NCBI GenBank assembly: GCA_020633335.1
Contig: JACKDU010000006.1
Span: 248,001-312,000 of the forward strand
Length of the DNA: 64,000 bases
Direction of reading: 5' to 3'
DNA from: Myxococcales bacterium
Lineage (GTDB): Bacteria; Myxococcota_A; Polyangia; Nannocystales; Nannocystaceae
The position numbers and the translations under genes are program-made. The stretch's first letter is position 1; every line of letters starts with the position of its first letter. The notes beneath the pieces are model-generated. The model saw only the letters and a list, made by a program, of their open reading frames with translations, was not told the DNA's origin and did not search any database. Shown piece after piece: positions 17,314 through 30,041 of the stretch.

Positions 17314-17997
17314 CTACTCGACGTAGTCCGCGGCCGCGCCGGTCATCGGCACGAAGCGGACCGGGAAGACCCGCTCCTCGACGAACTCGTCGGGCCCCTC
17401 GCGGCGGATCAAGACGAGGTCCTGATCCCAGGTGCCGACCGGGAGGACCAGGCGGCCGCCGATCGCCAGCTGATCCTTGAGCGCCTGGGGGACCTGGGCA
17501 GGGGCCGCGGCCGCGAGGATCGCCCGGTAGGGGGCGTGCGCGGCCCAGCCGAGGCTGCCGTCGCCGGCCTCGAGGTGGACGCGGGGGCCGTAGCCGAGCT
17601 CGCCGAGGAGGGCGCGCGCCGGCTCGATGAGCGCGTCGATGATCTCGAGGGCGAAGACCTCGGCGCCGAGCTCGGCCAGGACCGCGCTCTGATAGCCCGA
17701 GCCCGCGCCGATCTCGAGGACCCGATCGCCAGCGCTGACGGCCGCGAGCTCGGCCATCACCGCGACGATGTAGGGCTGCGAGATCGTCACCCCGTGGCCG
17801 ATCGGCAGCGGGCAGTCGGCGTAGGCCTCCTCGCGCCACTCGGCGGGGACGAAGCGGTGGCGGGGGACCCGGCGCATCGCCGCCAGCACCCGGGGATCGA
17901 CGACGCCGCGGGCCTCGATCTGGTCGCGGACCATCGCCTCGCGGTCGGCCGCCTCGACCGCTTCGTCCGCCTCGTCCGCTCGGTCCCGCGTCGCCAT
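17314..17997 (-). CDS. pcm: Protein-L-isoaspartate O-methyltransferase
   Basis: 227 residues. After an acidic N-terminus come MVRDQIEARGVVDPRVLAAM and the family hallmarks RHRFVP, GHGVTISQPYIVA and the SAM motif VLEIGAGSGYQSAVLAEL, then RAILAAAAPAQVPQALKDQL and LVLPVGTW. The enzyme methylates isoaspartyl residues in damaged proteins, using SAM in the cytoplasm, to start their repair. The ATG at 17995-17997 gives a length normal for the family; the frame continues upstream with Arg/Pro-rich sequence that is unlikely to be coding. Confidence 0.92.
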   Translation of the reverse strand: MATRDRADEADEAVEAADREAMVRDQIEARGVVDPRVLAAMRRVPRHRFVPAEWREEAYADCPLPIGHGVTISQPYIVAVMAELAAVSAGDRVLEIGAGSGYQSAVLAELGAEVFALEIIDALIEPARALLGELGYGPRVHLEAGDGSLGWAAHAPYRAILAAAAPAQVPQALKDQLAIGGRLVLPVGTWDQDLVLIRREGPDEFVEERVFPVRFVPMTGAAADYVE

Positions 17998-18094
17998 CGC
18001 CCGAGGGCCAGGGTGCGCGCGCCGGCGTCGGCGATCAAGGCGAGCCTGCGCGCGAGGGTTGCGGGCGTCCGGGTCCGCGGGTAGGAGAGTGCGG

Positions 18095-18982
18095 ATGGAG
18101 CGGCTCGACCTCGACCTCGGCGGACGGCGCCTCCGCTGCCTCGCCGCCGGCCCCGAGGGCGGCCCGCTGGTGATCGTCACCCACGGCTTCCCCGACGATC
18201 CGACCTCCTTTACACCGCTCCTCGGCGCCCTCGCCGACGCTGGCTACCGCGCGCTCGCGCCGTGGACCCGCGGCTACGGGGCGAGCGATCCGGCGGCCGA
18301 CGGCTGCTACGCGATCGCCGAGCTCGGCCGCGATCTCGTCGATCTGATCGGCGCCGCCGGCCACCAGCGGGCGGCCCTGGTCGGCCACGACTGGGGGGCG
18401 ATCGCCAGCTACGCCGCGGCCGCCCGCGCCCCCGACAAGATCCGCGATCTCATCACCCTCGCAGTCCCGCCGCTCGGCGCCTTCCTCCGCGGCATCACGC
18501 GGGATCCCGGGCAGCTCCGGCGGAGCTGGTACATCGGCCTCTTCCAGCTCCCCCAGATCGCCGAGCGCCGCCTCGCCGCCGATGACTTCGCGCTCATCGA
18601 TCGGCTCTGGGCGGCCTGGAGCCCCGGCCTCCGCGTCCCGGCCGATCGCCTGCGGGCGATCAAGGAGACCTTCCGCAGCCCCGGGACCGCCGCCGCAGCG
18701 CTCGCCTACTACCGCTTCCTGCGGCCGCGGGCGGGGCACCTGCGGGCCTTCGAGGCGAGCCGCCGCCTCGCCTTTCGCCGCCTGCGGGTGCCGGCGCTGG
18801 TCCTCGCCGGGCGTGATGACGGCTGCATCGGTCCGGCGCTCTTCGCCGACGCCGTGCGCTGGAGCGACGCGCCGATCGACGTGCGGATCCTCGACGGCGT
18901 CGGCCACTTCATGCACCTCGAGGACCCGGCGGGGATCCACCGCCTGATCCTCGATCGCCTCGGCGAGCCCCGCCTTCGCTGA
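18095..18982 (+). CDS. Alpha/beta hydrolase, epoxide hydrolase-like
   Basis: 295 residues, start ATG 18095 with a strong TAGGAGAG ribosome site 7 nt upstream. Oxyanion-hole motif HGFPDDP, nucleophile elbow GHDWGA with Asp as nucleophile, and the catalytic His in DGVGHFMHLEDP mark the epoxide hydrolase/haloalkane dehalogenase branch rather than serine esterases; a cap domain lies between (about residues 130-215). Substrate unknown. Divergent from pcm, 97 bp between the starts, so the two do not share a transcript. Confidence 0.85.
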   Translation: MERLDLDLGGRRLRCLAAGPEGGPLVIVTHGFPDDPTSFTPLLGALADAGYRALAPWTRGYGASDPAADGCYAIAELGRDLVDLIGAAGHQRAALVGHDWGAIASYAAAARAPDKIRDLITLAVPPLGAFLRGITRDPGQLRRSWYIGLFQLPQIAERRLAADDFALIDRLWAAWSPGLRVPADRLRAIKETFRSPGTAAAALAYYRFLRPRAGHLRAFEASRRLAFRRLRVPALVLAGRDDGCIGPALFADAVRWSDAPIDVRILDGVGHFMHLEDPAGIHRLILDRLGEPRLR

Positions 18983-19048
18983 CGCTCGCGTGCTTCGCGC
19001 GATCTCGCGCCCCGGTGAATTGGGCCCGCCGAAGGCGCGCGCCGGCGC

Positions 19049-19054
19049 TATCCT
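19049..19054 (+). promoter_or_regulatory. TATCCT -10-like hexamer before the xdh-ssnA operon
   Basis: TATCCT lies 9 nt before the ATG at 19064; a -35 is not evident. A transcript starting here would have a leader of only a few bases and no ribosome site. Confidence 0.4.
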
Positions 19055-19063
19055 GCCACCTCC

Positions 19064-21702
<2,639 letters not shown>

Positions 21703-21706
<4 letters not shown>

Positions 21707-22686
21707 TCAACGCCCACACCCACCTCTACTCCGGCCTGGCGCCCCTCGGGATGCCGGCGCCGGCGACCCCGCCCGCGAACTTCGTCGAGATCCTCGAGCG
21801 GATCTGGTGGCGCCTCGATCGGGCGCTCGACGCCCCCTCGCTGCGGGCGAGCGCCGAGCTCTACGTCGCCGACGCGCTCGCCTTCGGCTGCCGCGGGCTC
21901 ATCGATCACCACGAGTCGCCGAACCTCATCGAGGGCTCGCTCGACGTGATCGCCGATGTCTGCGAGGCGCTGGGGATGCCGGCGATCCTCTGCTACGGGG
22001 CGACCGAGCGCAACGGCGGCCGCGACGAGGCGCGGCGCGGGCTCGCCGAGTGCGAGCGCTTCATCCGCGAGAACAAGCGCGCGCGCGTCCGCGGGCTCGT
22101 CGGCCTCCACGCGTCCTTCACGGTCTCCGACGAGACGATCCAGGAGGCCGCCGATCTCGCGCGGAGCCTCGACACCGTGCTCCACGTCCACGTCGCCGAG
22201 GACCTCGCGGACGTCGAGGACGCCCGGCGCCGCGGCTACGCCGGGGTGATCGACCGCCTCATCGCCAACGAGGCGATGATCCCCGGTTCGATCTTCGCCC
22301 ACGGCGTCCACCTCGATCGGGTCGAGATCCGGCAGATCGAGTCGGCGGGGATCTGGATGGTCCAAAACCCGCGCTCGAACCAGGGCAACCGGGTCGGCTA
22401 CCCGTCGATGCTCGCCTTCTGCGAGCATGTGGCCCTTGGGACAGATGGGTATCCGGCGGAGATGCGCGCCGAGGAGGCGGCGCTCCTCGAGGCGGCGGCC
22501 GCCGCCGGCGACGACATGGCCCGGGCGCGCCGGCGCCTGGCGAACGGCGACGCCCTCTTCGCGTCGCTCTACGGCGAGGGGCCCGACGCCGCGGGGCCGG
22601 TAGGCGCGGCGAAGCACGACGAGATCCGGGCGCGGGCGGCCACTGAGGCGCGCGCCCTCTGGGAGCGCATGGAGGCGATCGAATAG
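21703..22686 (+). CDS. ssnA: SsnA-like amidohydrolase, compact form
   Basis: 327 residues, against roughly 440 for known SsnA. The metal ligands of the amidohydrolase barrel are all visible: H5-x-H7 right at the N-terminus, IDHHESP, LHVHVAED, FAHGVHLD and LGTDGYP. The final helix RAATEARALWERMEAIE also matches SsnA ends. The small composite beta-domain that normally precedes and follows the barrel is missing, so the protein begins at the first metal ligand. In the urate/purine clusters SsnA is thought to deaminate or open a purine-derived ring. Translationally coupled to the upstream molybdenum hydroxylase (4-nt overlap) and 2 nt from the next gene. Confidence 0.85.
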
Positions 22687-22688
22687 TC

Positions 22689-24181
<1,493 letters not shown>

Positions 24182-24185
<4 letters not shown>

Positions 24186-25501
24186 GCGCGCGCTTCGAGG
24201 GCGCGATGGTCTGCGCCGGGTGCGGGGCGGCGCTCGACGCCGACGCGCCCTTGCCCTTCGCCTGCCCGCGGGCAGGGGAGGGCGACGTCGACCACGTGCT
24301 CGCCTTCCGCGCCCCGGCCGATCAGGGCGCGCTCGCGGAGGCGCTCGCCGACCACGGCGAGCGCTGCCCCTTCGTCCGCTTCCGCCGCGAGATGCCGAGC
24401 TACCGCCTCGCCCGTCGGCGGGGGATGAGCGACGAGGACTACGTCGCGCTGGTCCGCCGCCTCGACGGGGCGGTCGCCGAGGTCGACGGCCGCGGCTTCG
24501 TCGAGACCCCCTACGGCTTCGATGCGGCGCTCGGGGTCTGGCGCAAGGACGAGACCGGCAACGTCAGCGGCTCCCACAAGGCGCGCCACCTGATGGGGAT
24601 CGCGATCCACCTCGCGGTCGTCGAGGCGCTCGGCCTCGCCGACCTCCGCGGCCGCGACCTGGCGATCGCAAGCTGCGGCAACGCGGCCCTGGCCGCCGCG
24701 GTGGTCGCCCGCGCGGCCGGGCGGCGCCTCCGGGTCTTTGTCCCGCCCTGGGCGAACGCCGCGGTGGTCGCTCGCCTGGACGCGCTCGGGGCCGAGCGGG
24801 TGATCTGCGATCGCGCGCCTGACGACCCGCCCGGCGATCCCTGCTATCGCCGCTTCCGCGAGGCGGTCGCCGGCGGCGCGCTCCCCTTCTCCTGCCAGGG
24901 GAGCGACAACGGCCTGACGATCGTCGGCGGGATGACGCTGGGGTGGGAGCTCTGGGCCCAGCACGTTCAGAGCGGCGGGCCACCCCTCGATCGCCTGGTG
25001 ATCCAGGTCGGCGGCGGGGCGCTGGCGAGCTCGGTCTTTCAGGGGCTGGGGCGGGTGAAGGACGCCGGCCTGACCGCGGCGCTGCCCCGCCTCCACTGCG
25101 TGCAGACCGCGAACGCCCACCCGCTGGAGCGCGCCTTCGCGGCGGTCGCCCGGCGGGCGGCGGCGGTCGGCGTCGACGCGGCGCTCGCCCACGCCCGGGC
25201 GCATCGCGGGGAATTCATGGTCCCCTGGCCCGAGGAGCCGCGCAGCGTCGCCACCGGGATCCTCGACGACGAGACCTACGACTGGGCGGCGATCGTCGAC
25301 GCGCTCCTCCGGAGCGGCGGCTCGGTGATCCTCGCCGACGAGGCGACCCTGCGGGCGGCCGCGGACGCGGTGGAGGGCGCCGGGATCGCCAGCGACCCGA
25401 CCGGCGCCGCCGGCTTCGCCGGGGTGCTGACGATGCGCGCCCGGGGGGAGCTCGATCCGCGGGAGAACGTCGCGGTCCTGATCACCGGCGCCCGCCGCTG
25501 A
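24182..25501 (+). CDS. Fold-type II PLP-dependent enzyme (threonine synthase/ammonia-lyase-like)
   Basis: About 439 residues from a TTG (24182) that overlaps the upstream TGA; an ATG at 24206 is the alternative start and gives 431. The N-terminus has a zinc-ribbon-like CAGCG...C pattern as in threonine synthase-like proteins. KDETGNVSGSHKARHLMG places the PLP lysine at K133 (TTG numbering), and SCGNAALA is the phosphate-binding loop; VGGGALASSVFQGL matches the PLP phosphate loop. Likely a ligase/lyase of the threonine synthase/dehydratase group acting on an amino acid formed in the pathway of this operon. Two adjacent PLP enzymes of this kind are unusual. Confidence 0.75.
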
Positions 25502-25581
25502 GGGCCGGGTACGGGCGTTCGCGCGTTCGCGCACGCCGTCGCGGGTGAGGAGCCCCGCTGCATCGCGCGCCGGTCGGCGGC

Positions 25582-26547
25582 ATGATCGACCCACCGATGA
25601 ACGCGCCCAGCCAGCGGATCGTCCGCGTCGCCCTCACCGAGACCTGCAACGCCTACCGGCCGATGCCGGCGACGATCGACGGCCTCGGGGCGCTCGCGGA
25701 TCGCCTGGGCGAGGTCCGGGCCGCGAACATCGCCCACAACATGGACCTGGTCGATCGAGCAGCTGATCACGGCGCGCAGATCGTCGGCCTCGGCGAGCTC
25801 TGCTCGGCGCCCTACTTCGCGCTCGTCCGCGATCGGATGTGGCTCGCGCTCGCCGAGGACGCGGCCGCGGGGCCGACCGTGAGCGCCTGCCGCGAGCGCG
25901 CGCGGGCCCGCGGCGTCTGCGTCGTCGCGCCGATCTTCGAGGACGACCCGGTGAGCGGCCGCCGCTTCAACACCGCCGTGGTGATCGACGAGCGCGGCGA
26001 GATCCTCGGGAAGTACCGCAAGACCCACATCCCCGAGGGGCAGAACGAGCTCGGCTCGTTCCACGAGTCGTTCTACTACGGCCCGAGCGACGGCGAGCTC
26101 GGCGAGATGCCGGGGAACGTCGCGCAAAACCCCTTCTTCCCGGTCTTCGAGACCCGCTTCGGCCGCCTCGGGGTGGCGATCTGCTACGACCGGCACTTCG
26201 AAGGGGTGGTCCGCTCGCTCGCCGCCGGCGGGGCGCAGATCATCCTCTCGCCCGCGATCACCTTCGGCGCCAAGAGCCGCCGGGTGTGGGAGCAGGAGTT
26301 CGAGGTCGACGCGGTCCGTCACCGCCTCTACATCGCGGGCTCGAACCGCCGCGGCGCCGAGGCGCCGTGGAACCAGGACTTCTTCGGCGGATCGTACTTC
26401 GCGGGTCCAAACGGTCGGGTGCCGACGATCGCCGGGGCGCCGGCGGGGCTGGTGATCGCCGACCTCGACCTCGGGGCGCTGGCGGGGACGGATCCCTCGG
26501 GGTGGGACCTCGGACGCGACCGTCGGCCGGGGATCTATTCGCCGTAG
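25582..26547 (+). CDS. Carbon-nitrogen hydrolase (N-carbamoyl amidase / beta-ureidopropionase-like)
   Basis: 321 residues. The nitrilase-superfamily catalytic triad is complete: E72 (GLGELCS), K147 (KYRKTHIPEG) and C201 (VAICYDRHFE). Order and spacing place it near N-carbamoylputrescine amidase and beta-ureidopropionase, which release ammonia and CO2 from carbamoyl groups. That role fits a purine or pyrimidine ring-breakdown operon, and this gene is the last one on the strand, 80 nt after the second PLP enzyme. Two in-frame starts exist (25582 and 25597). A strong hairpin follows at 26638-26667. Confidence 0.83.
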   Translation: MIDPPMNAPSQRIVRVALTETCNAYRPMPATIDGLGALADRLGEVRAANIAHNMDLVDRAADHGAQIVGLGELCSAPYFALVRDRMWLALAEDAAAGPTVSACRERARARGVCVVAPIFEDDPVSGRRFNTAVVIDERGEILGKYRKTHIPEGQNELGSFHESFYYGPSDGELGEMPGNVAQNPFFPVFETRFGRLGVAICYDRHFEGVVRSLAAGGAQIILSPAITFGAKSRRVWEQEFEVDAVRHRLYIAGSNRRGAEAPWNQDFFGGSYFAGPNGRVPTIAGAPAGLVIADLDLGALAGTDPSGWDLGRDRRPGIYSP

Positions 26548-26637
26548 CCAGGCGTCCGACTCGCGGCTCTCCCGCGATCGCAAATTTCGCACCGCCGGGG
26601 GGGGCTTTCACCTCGTCTCGCTTCGAGCCTTGATGGG

Positions 26638-26667
26638 CGAGGTCCGAGTACAACGACTCGGACCTCG
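26638..26667. terminator. Bidirectional terminator hairpin
   Basis: Perfect 12-bp stem, CGAGGTCCGAGT / ACTCGGACCTCG, with a 6-nt loop, between the convergent genes ending at 26547 and 26681. It lies 14 nt from the stop of the FHA gene and about 90 nt past the hydrolase stop. No T-tract on either side, so it is probably an intrinsic hairpin acting in both directions. Confidence 0.6.
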
Positions 26668-26680
26668 TCGTGCAAGGGAC

Positions 26681-28744
26681 CTACCCCGGCTCGAGCACAA
26701 AGGGATAGGTGACGATCACCGACCCGCCGCCCTGCGGCTTCGGGAACTTCCACCGCCGCACCGCCTGGGCGATGCAGCGGCTCACGCCCGGGTCCTTGAG
26801 CGAGGAGTCCGCGACCGCCGCGCTGATCACCTGGCCGGCGCCGCCGATCGAGAACTGGACGGCGACGCGGCCCTTGAGGCTCGGGTCCTTCGCCAGCCCC
26901 TGGTTGTAGCAGTGGCGGACCTCGTTGATGTGGGCGCGGACGATCCGCCGGATGATGTCCTTGTCGAGCGCGCCCTGGATCTCGGCAATCGCCTGGCGGA
27001 CCTGCGGCGCCCGGGTGCCGCCGCGACCCTCGAAGCCGGTGCCGTTGCCCCGGCCGTAGCCGGTGCCGCCGCCACCGCCGCCACCGCGGCCGATGAGGCC
27101 GACGCCGCCGATCCCGAGCGTCCCCTCGCCCGTGCCGCCGCCGCCGCGGCCGGTGCCGATGAGGCCGATCCCGCCGACGCCGTAGGCCTCGCCGATCGCG
27201 GTGCCGGTGAGGCTCCCCCAGGTGTCCGCGTCGTCGTTGCCGAGGGCGAAGGCGCCGTCGGGGGAGGCGAGGAAGTGCCCGTGACCCTGACCGAGCACGC
27301 CGAGGATCCCCGACGTGCGGGCGCGCATCTCCGGATCGAAGTTGCGGTCGAGGCTCGGGATCGCGTCCTTCGGACCGCGGACGCCGGCCCGGCCCCCGCG
27401 GGCGCGCGTGTCGGGCTTGCCCATCGCGCCCTCCTCGCCGCGGCTCCGCATACCTGTCCCTCCGGCCTGGTCGTCGCTCGCCTTCGTGGCCTCGGTCGTC
27501 GGCGCATCGGGATCATCCGCGCGATCGGGCTGGCTGAGGTAGCCGACGAAGCGGCTCTGCTCGGCGAGCTCGTCCATGCTGAGGTCGTGGGCCGCCGCCG
27601 GCGTCAGCTGCGAGAGCGCGAGGAGCGAGCCGATCGCCGCGAGCGAGCCGGCGTTGTAGGCCCAGAAGGGCCGGTCGGCGACTCCGCGCCGCGAAGGCGC
27701 CGCCCCCGGGGCGACCGAGCGGACGTGGAAGGTGACGTCCTGGTGGGCGAGGCGGGCGCTCGCTCCCGGCGGCAGGGCGACGGAGTAGCGCGGGCCGTCG
27801 GCGATCGCCCGCCCTGAGCTCGCCAGCGCGGCCAGCGAGATCGCCTCGCCGTCGACGACGAGCTCGCCCTCCATCCCGCGGGTGAAGCCGAGGACGAATT
27901 CGTCACCTGACCCATCGACCAGCGGGAAGGCGGCCGGCGTCGGCAGGTCCGCCGGCGGCACGTGGAAGGACGCCCCGTGGCCCTCGCCGATCGTGTAGGC
28001 GCGCGGGGCGTGATCGCCGTAGCGGGCGACGCCGAGGCCGAAGGGGACGAGGCCGAGGAGCGCGAGGGCCACGCCGAGCCCGCCGAGCCCGGTGCCGGGC
28101 TGCTGCGGGGCGACGTCGCCGCTCGCCTGGGCAGAGATCCGCGCCTCCTGGTAGCCCTCCCAGTCCTGGGCGACCTCGTGGCCGAAGAGGCCGAGGCCGC
28201 CGATCAGGAGCGCGCCGCCGAGGCCGAGCCAGCGCGGCGCCTGCGAGCGCTGGCTCCGGATCTGGCCGACGTGCTGGACGTCGAGGACGGTGCCGCCGTA
28301 GGTCGCCACGACCTCGGCGACGCGGGTGCCGTTGTGGATCTCGAACTCGCGCATGTCGAGCTGGAGCTGGGCCGCGGCCGGGGCTGCGGCGATCGACGTC
28401 GACGGCGACGGCGACGCGGCGGTCGCTCGCGCCGGCGCACGATCGACGAGGTCGAGCTCCATCCGGTAGGGGCCGATCTCGAGGACGTCGCCGGCGTCGA
28501 GCGGCGCGCTCCTCTCGATCCGCTGGCCGTTGAGCAGGGTCCCGAGGGGCGAGCCGAGGTCGATGACCTGGGCGCGGTCGCCCGACATCTCGATCACCGC
28601 GTGCATGCGGGCGATCAGCTCGCCGTCGAGGCGGAGGTGGTTGTTCTTGAGCCTGCCGATCTTGATCACGTCCTGCTCGAAGCGGAGGGCGTCGAGGAGT
28701 CGATCGGCGCAGAAGGTCCGGATAGCGAGGGCCTTGGTGGACAT
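26681..28744 (-). CDS. FHA-domain protein with AgmX/TonB-like C-terminus
   Basis: 687 residues. The start (28742-28744) has a clear AAAGGAGAG ribosome site. Residues ~25-95 form an FHA phosphothreonine-binding domain (VIKIGRLKNNHLRLD, HAVIEMS, DLGSPLGTLLNGQRI). Several hydrophobic segments follow (ALLIGGLGLFGHEVA, GVALALLGLVPFG), then a Gly-rich low-complexity stretch with GGIGLIGTGRGGGG-type repeats. The last ~100 residues resemble the AgmX/PglI domain of myxobacterial gliding and social-motility proteins (RAHINEVRHCYNQGL, KGRVAVQFSIG, VSRCIAQAVRRWKFP). Likely a membrane-anchored phosphopeptide-responsive component, and a candidate partner of Ser/Thr kinases such as the one at 30042-32384. 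Confidence 0.8.
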   Translation of the reverse strand: MSTKALAIRTFCADRLLDALRFEQDVIKIGRLKNNHLRLDGELIARMHAVIEMSGDRAQVIDLGSPLGTLLNGQRIERSAPLDAGDVLEIGPYRMELDLVDRAPARATAASPSPSTSIAAAPAAAQLQLDMREFEIHNGTRVAEVVATYGGTVLDVQHVGQIRSQRSQAPRWLGLGGALLIGGLGLFGHEVAQDWEGYQEARISAQASGDVAPQQPGTGLGGLGVALALLGLVPFGLGVARYGDHAPRAYTIGEGHGASFHVPPADLPTPAAFPLVDGSGDEFVLGFTRGMEGELVVDGEAISLAALASSGRAIADGPRYSVALPPGASARLAHQDVTFHVRSVAPGAAPSRRGVADRPFWAYNAGSLAAIGSLLALSQLTPAAAHDLSMDELAEQSRFVGYLSQPDRADDPDAPTTEATKASDDQAGGTGMRSRGEEGAMGKPDTRARGGRAGVRGPKDAIPSLDRNFDPEMRARTSGILGVLGQGHGHFLASPDGAFALGNDDADTWGSLTGTAIGEAYGVGGIGLIGTGRGGGGTGEGTLGIGGVGLIGRGGGGGGGTGYGRGNGTGFEGRGGTRAPQVRQAIAEIQGALDKDIIRRIVRAHINEVRHCYNQGLAKDPSLKGRVAVQFSIGGAGQVISAAVADSSLKDPGVSRCIAQAVRRWKFPKPQGGGSVIVTYPFVLEPG

Positions 28745-29054
28745 GGCGCTCTCCTTTCGTCGCGGGGTACGCCTGCAGAGACAGGCGCTCGCGGTCGGGG
28801 TTCCGCACGCTCGACGTTTTTCCCGGCGTGCGGAAGGGTGCGCACATGGATCCGAGGTGGTGGTGGCGCGCCCGCTCTCCGTCGAGCGCTCGCGCCGCCG
28901 CGCGCCTTCGTTCTATCGGACATGTTCCTTAATTCATGTGAACCATGGCCCCAGTGGCCGACGCTGATTGCGCGGAGCGCAGGGCGCCCGGCGGCGGCCG
29001 AGTCATCGACCACGCCGAGCGCCGCGACGGCGACTTCCCGGAGGGGCGCGGCGC
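28745..29054. other. 310-bp non-coding interval with an AT-rich island
   Basis: No credible gene. 28910-28950 is clearly less GC-rich than the surroundings (TTCTATCGGACATGTTCC, then TTAATTCATGTGAACC). On the minus strand it could supply a promoter for the FHA gene (GATAGA as -10, TTCACA about 19 nt upstream); the match is poor. No hairpin terminator was found for the lipoprotein gene that ends at 29055. Confidence 0.35.
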
Positions 29055-29894
<840 letters not shown>

Positions 29895-29910
29895 GGCGAC
29901 GCGGACGACT

Positions 29911-29925
29911 GCAGCCGCTGTGCCA
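29911..29925 (-). promoter_or_regulatory. Sigma-54-type -24/-12 element upstream of lipoprotein paralogue 2
   Basis: Minus-strand TGGCACAGCGGCTGC: GG and GC separated by 10 nt, 17 nt from the ATG. Same element and spacing as at 6645-6659. Confidence 0.5.
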
Positions 29926-30041
29926 GGCGCTCTACACGGTCGTCGGGGGGCTCTGGCGCCGCTTGGTGTCGAGAGACCGGGACCTAGGTGCCAGACCCTG
30001 ACGGCGCTGTCGCGGCCGTCCGCAGCGCGGGGCATCGCGCG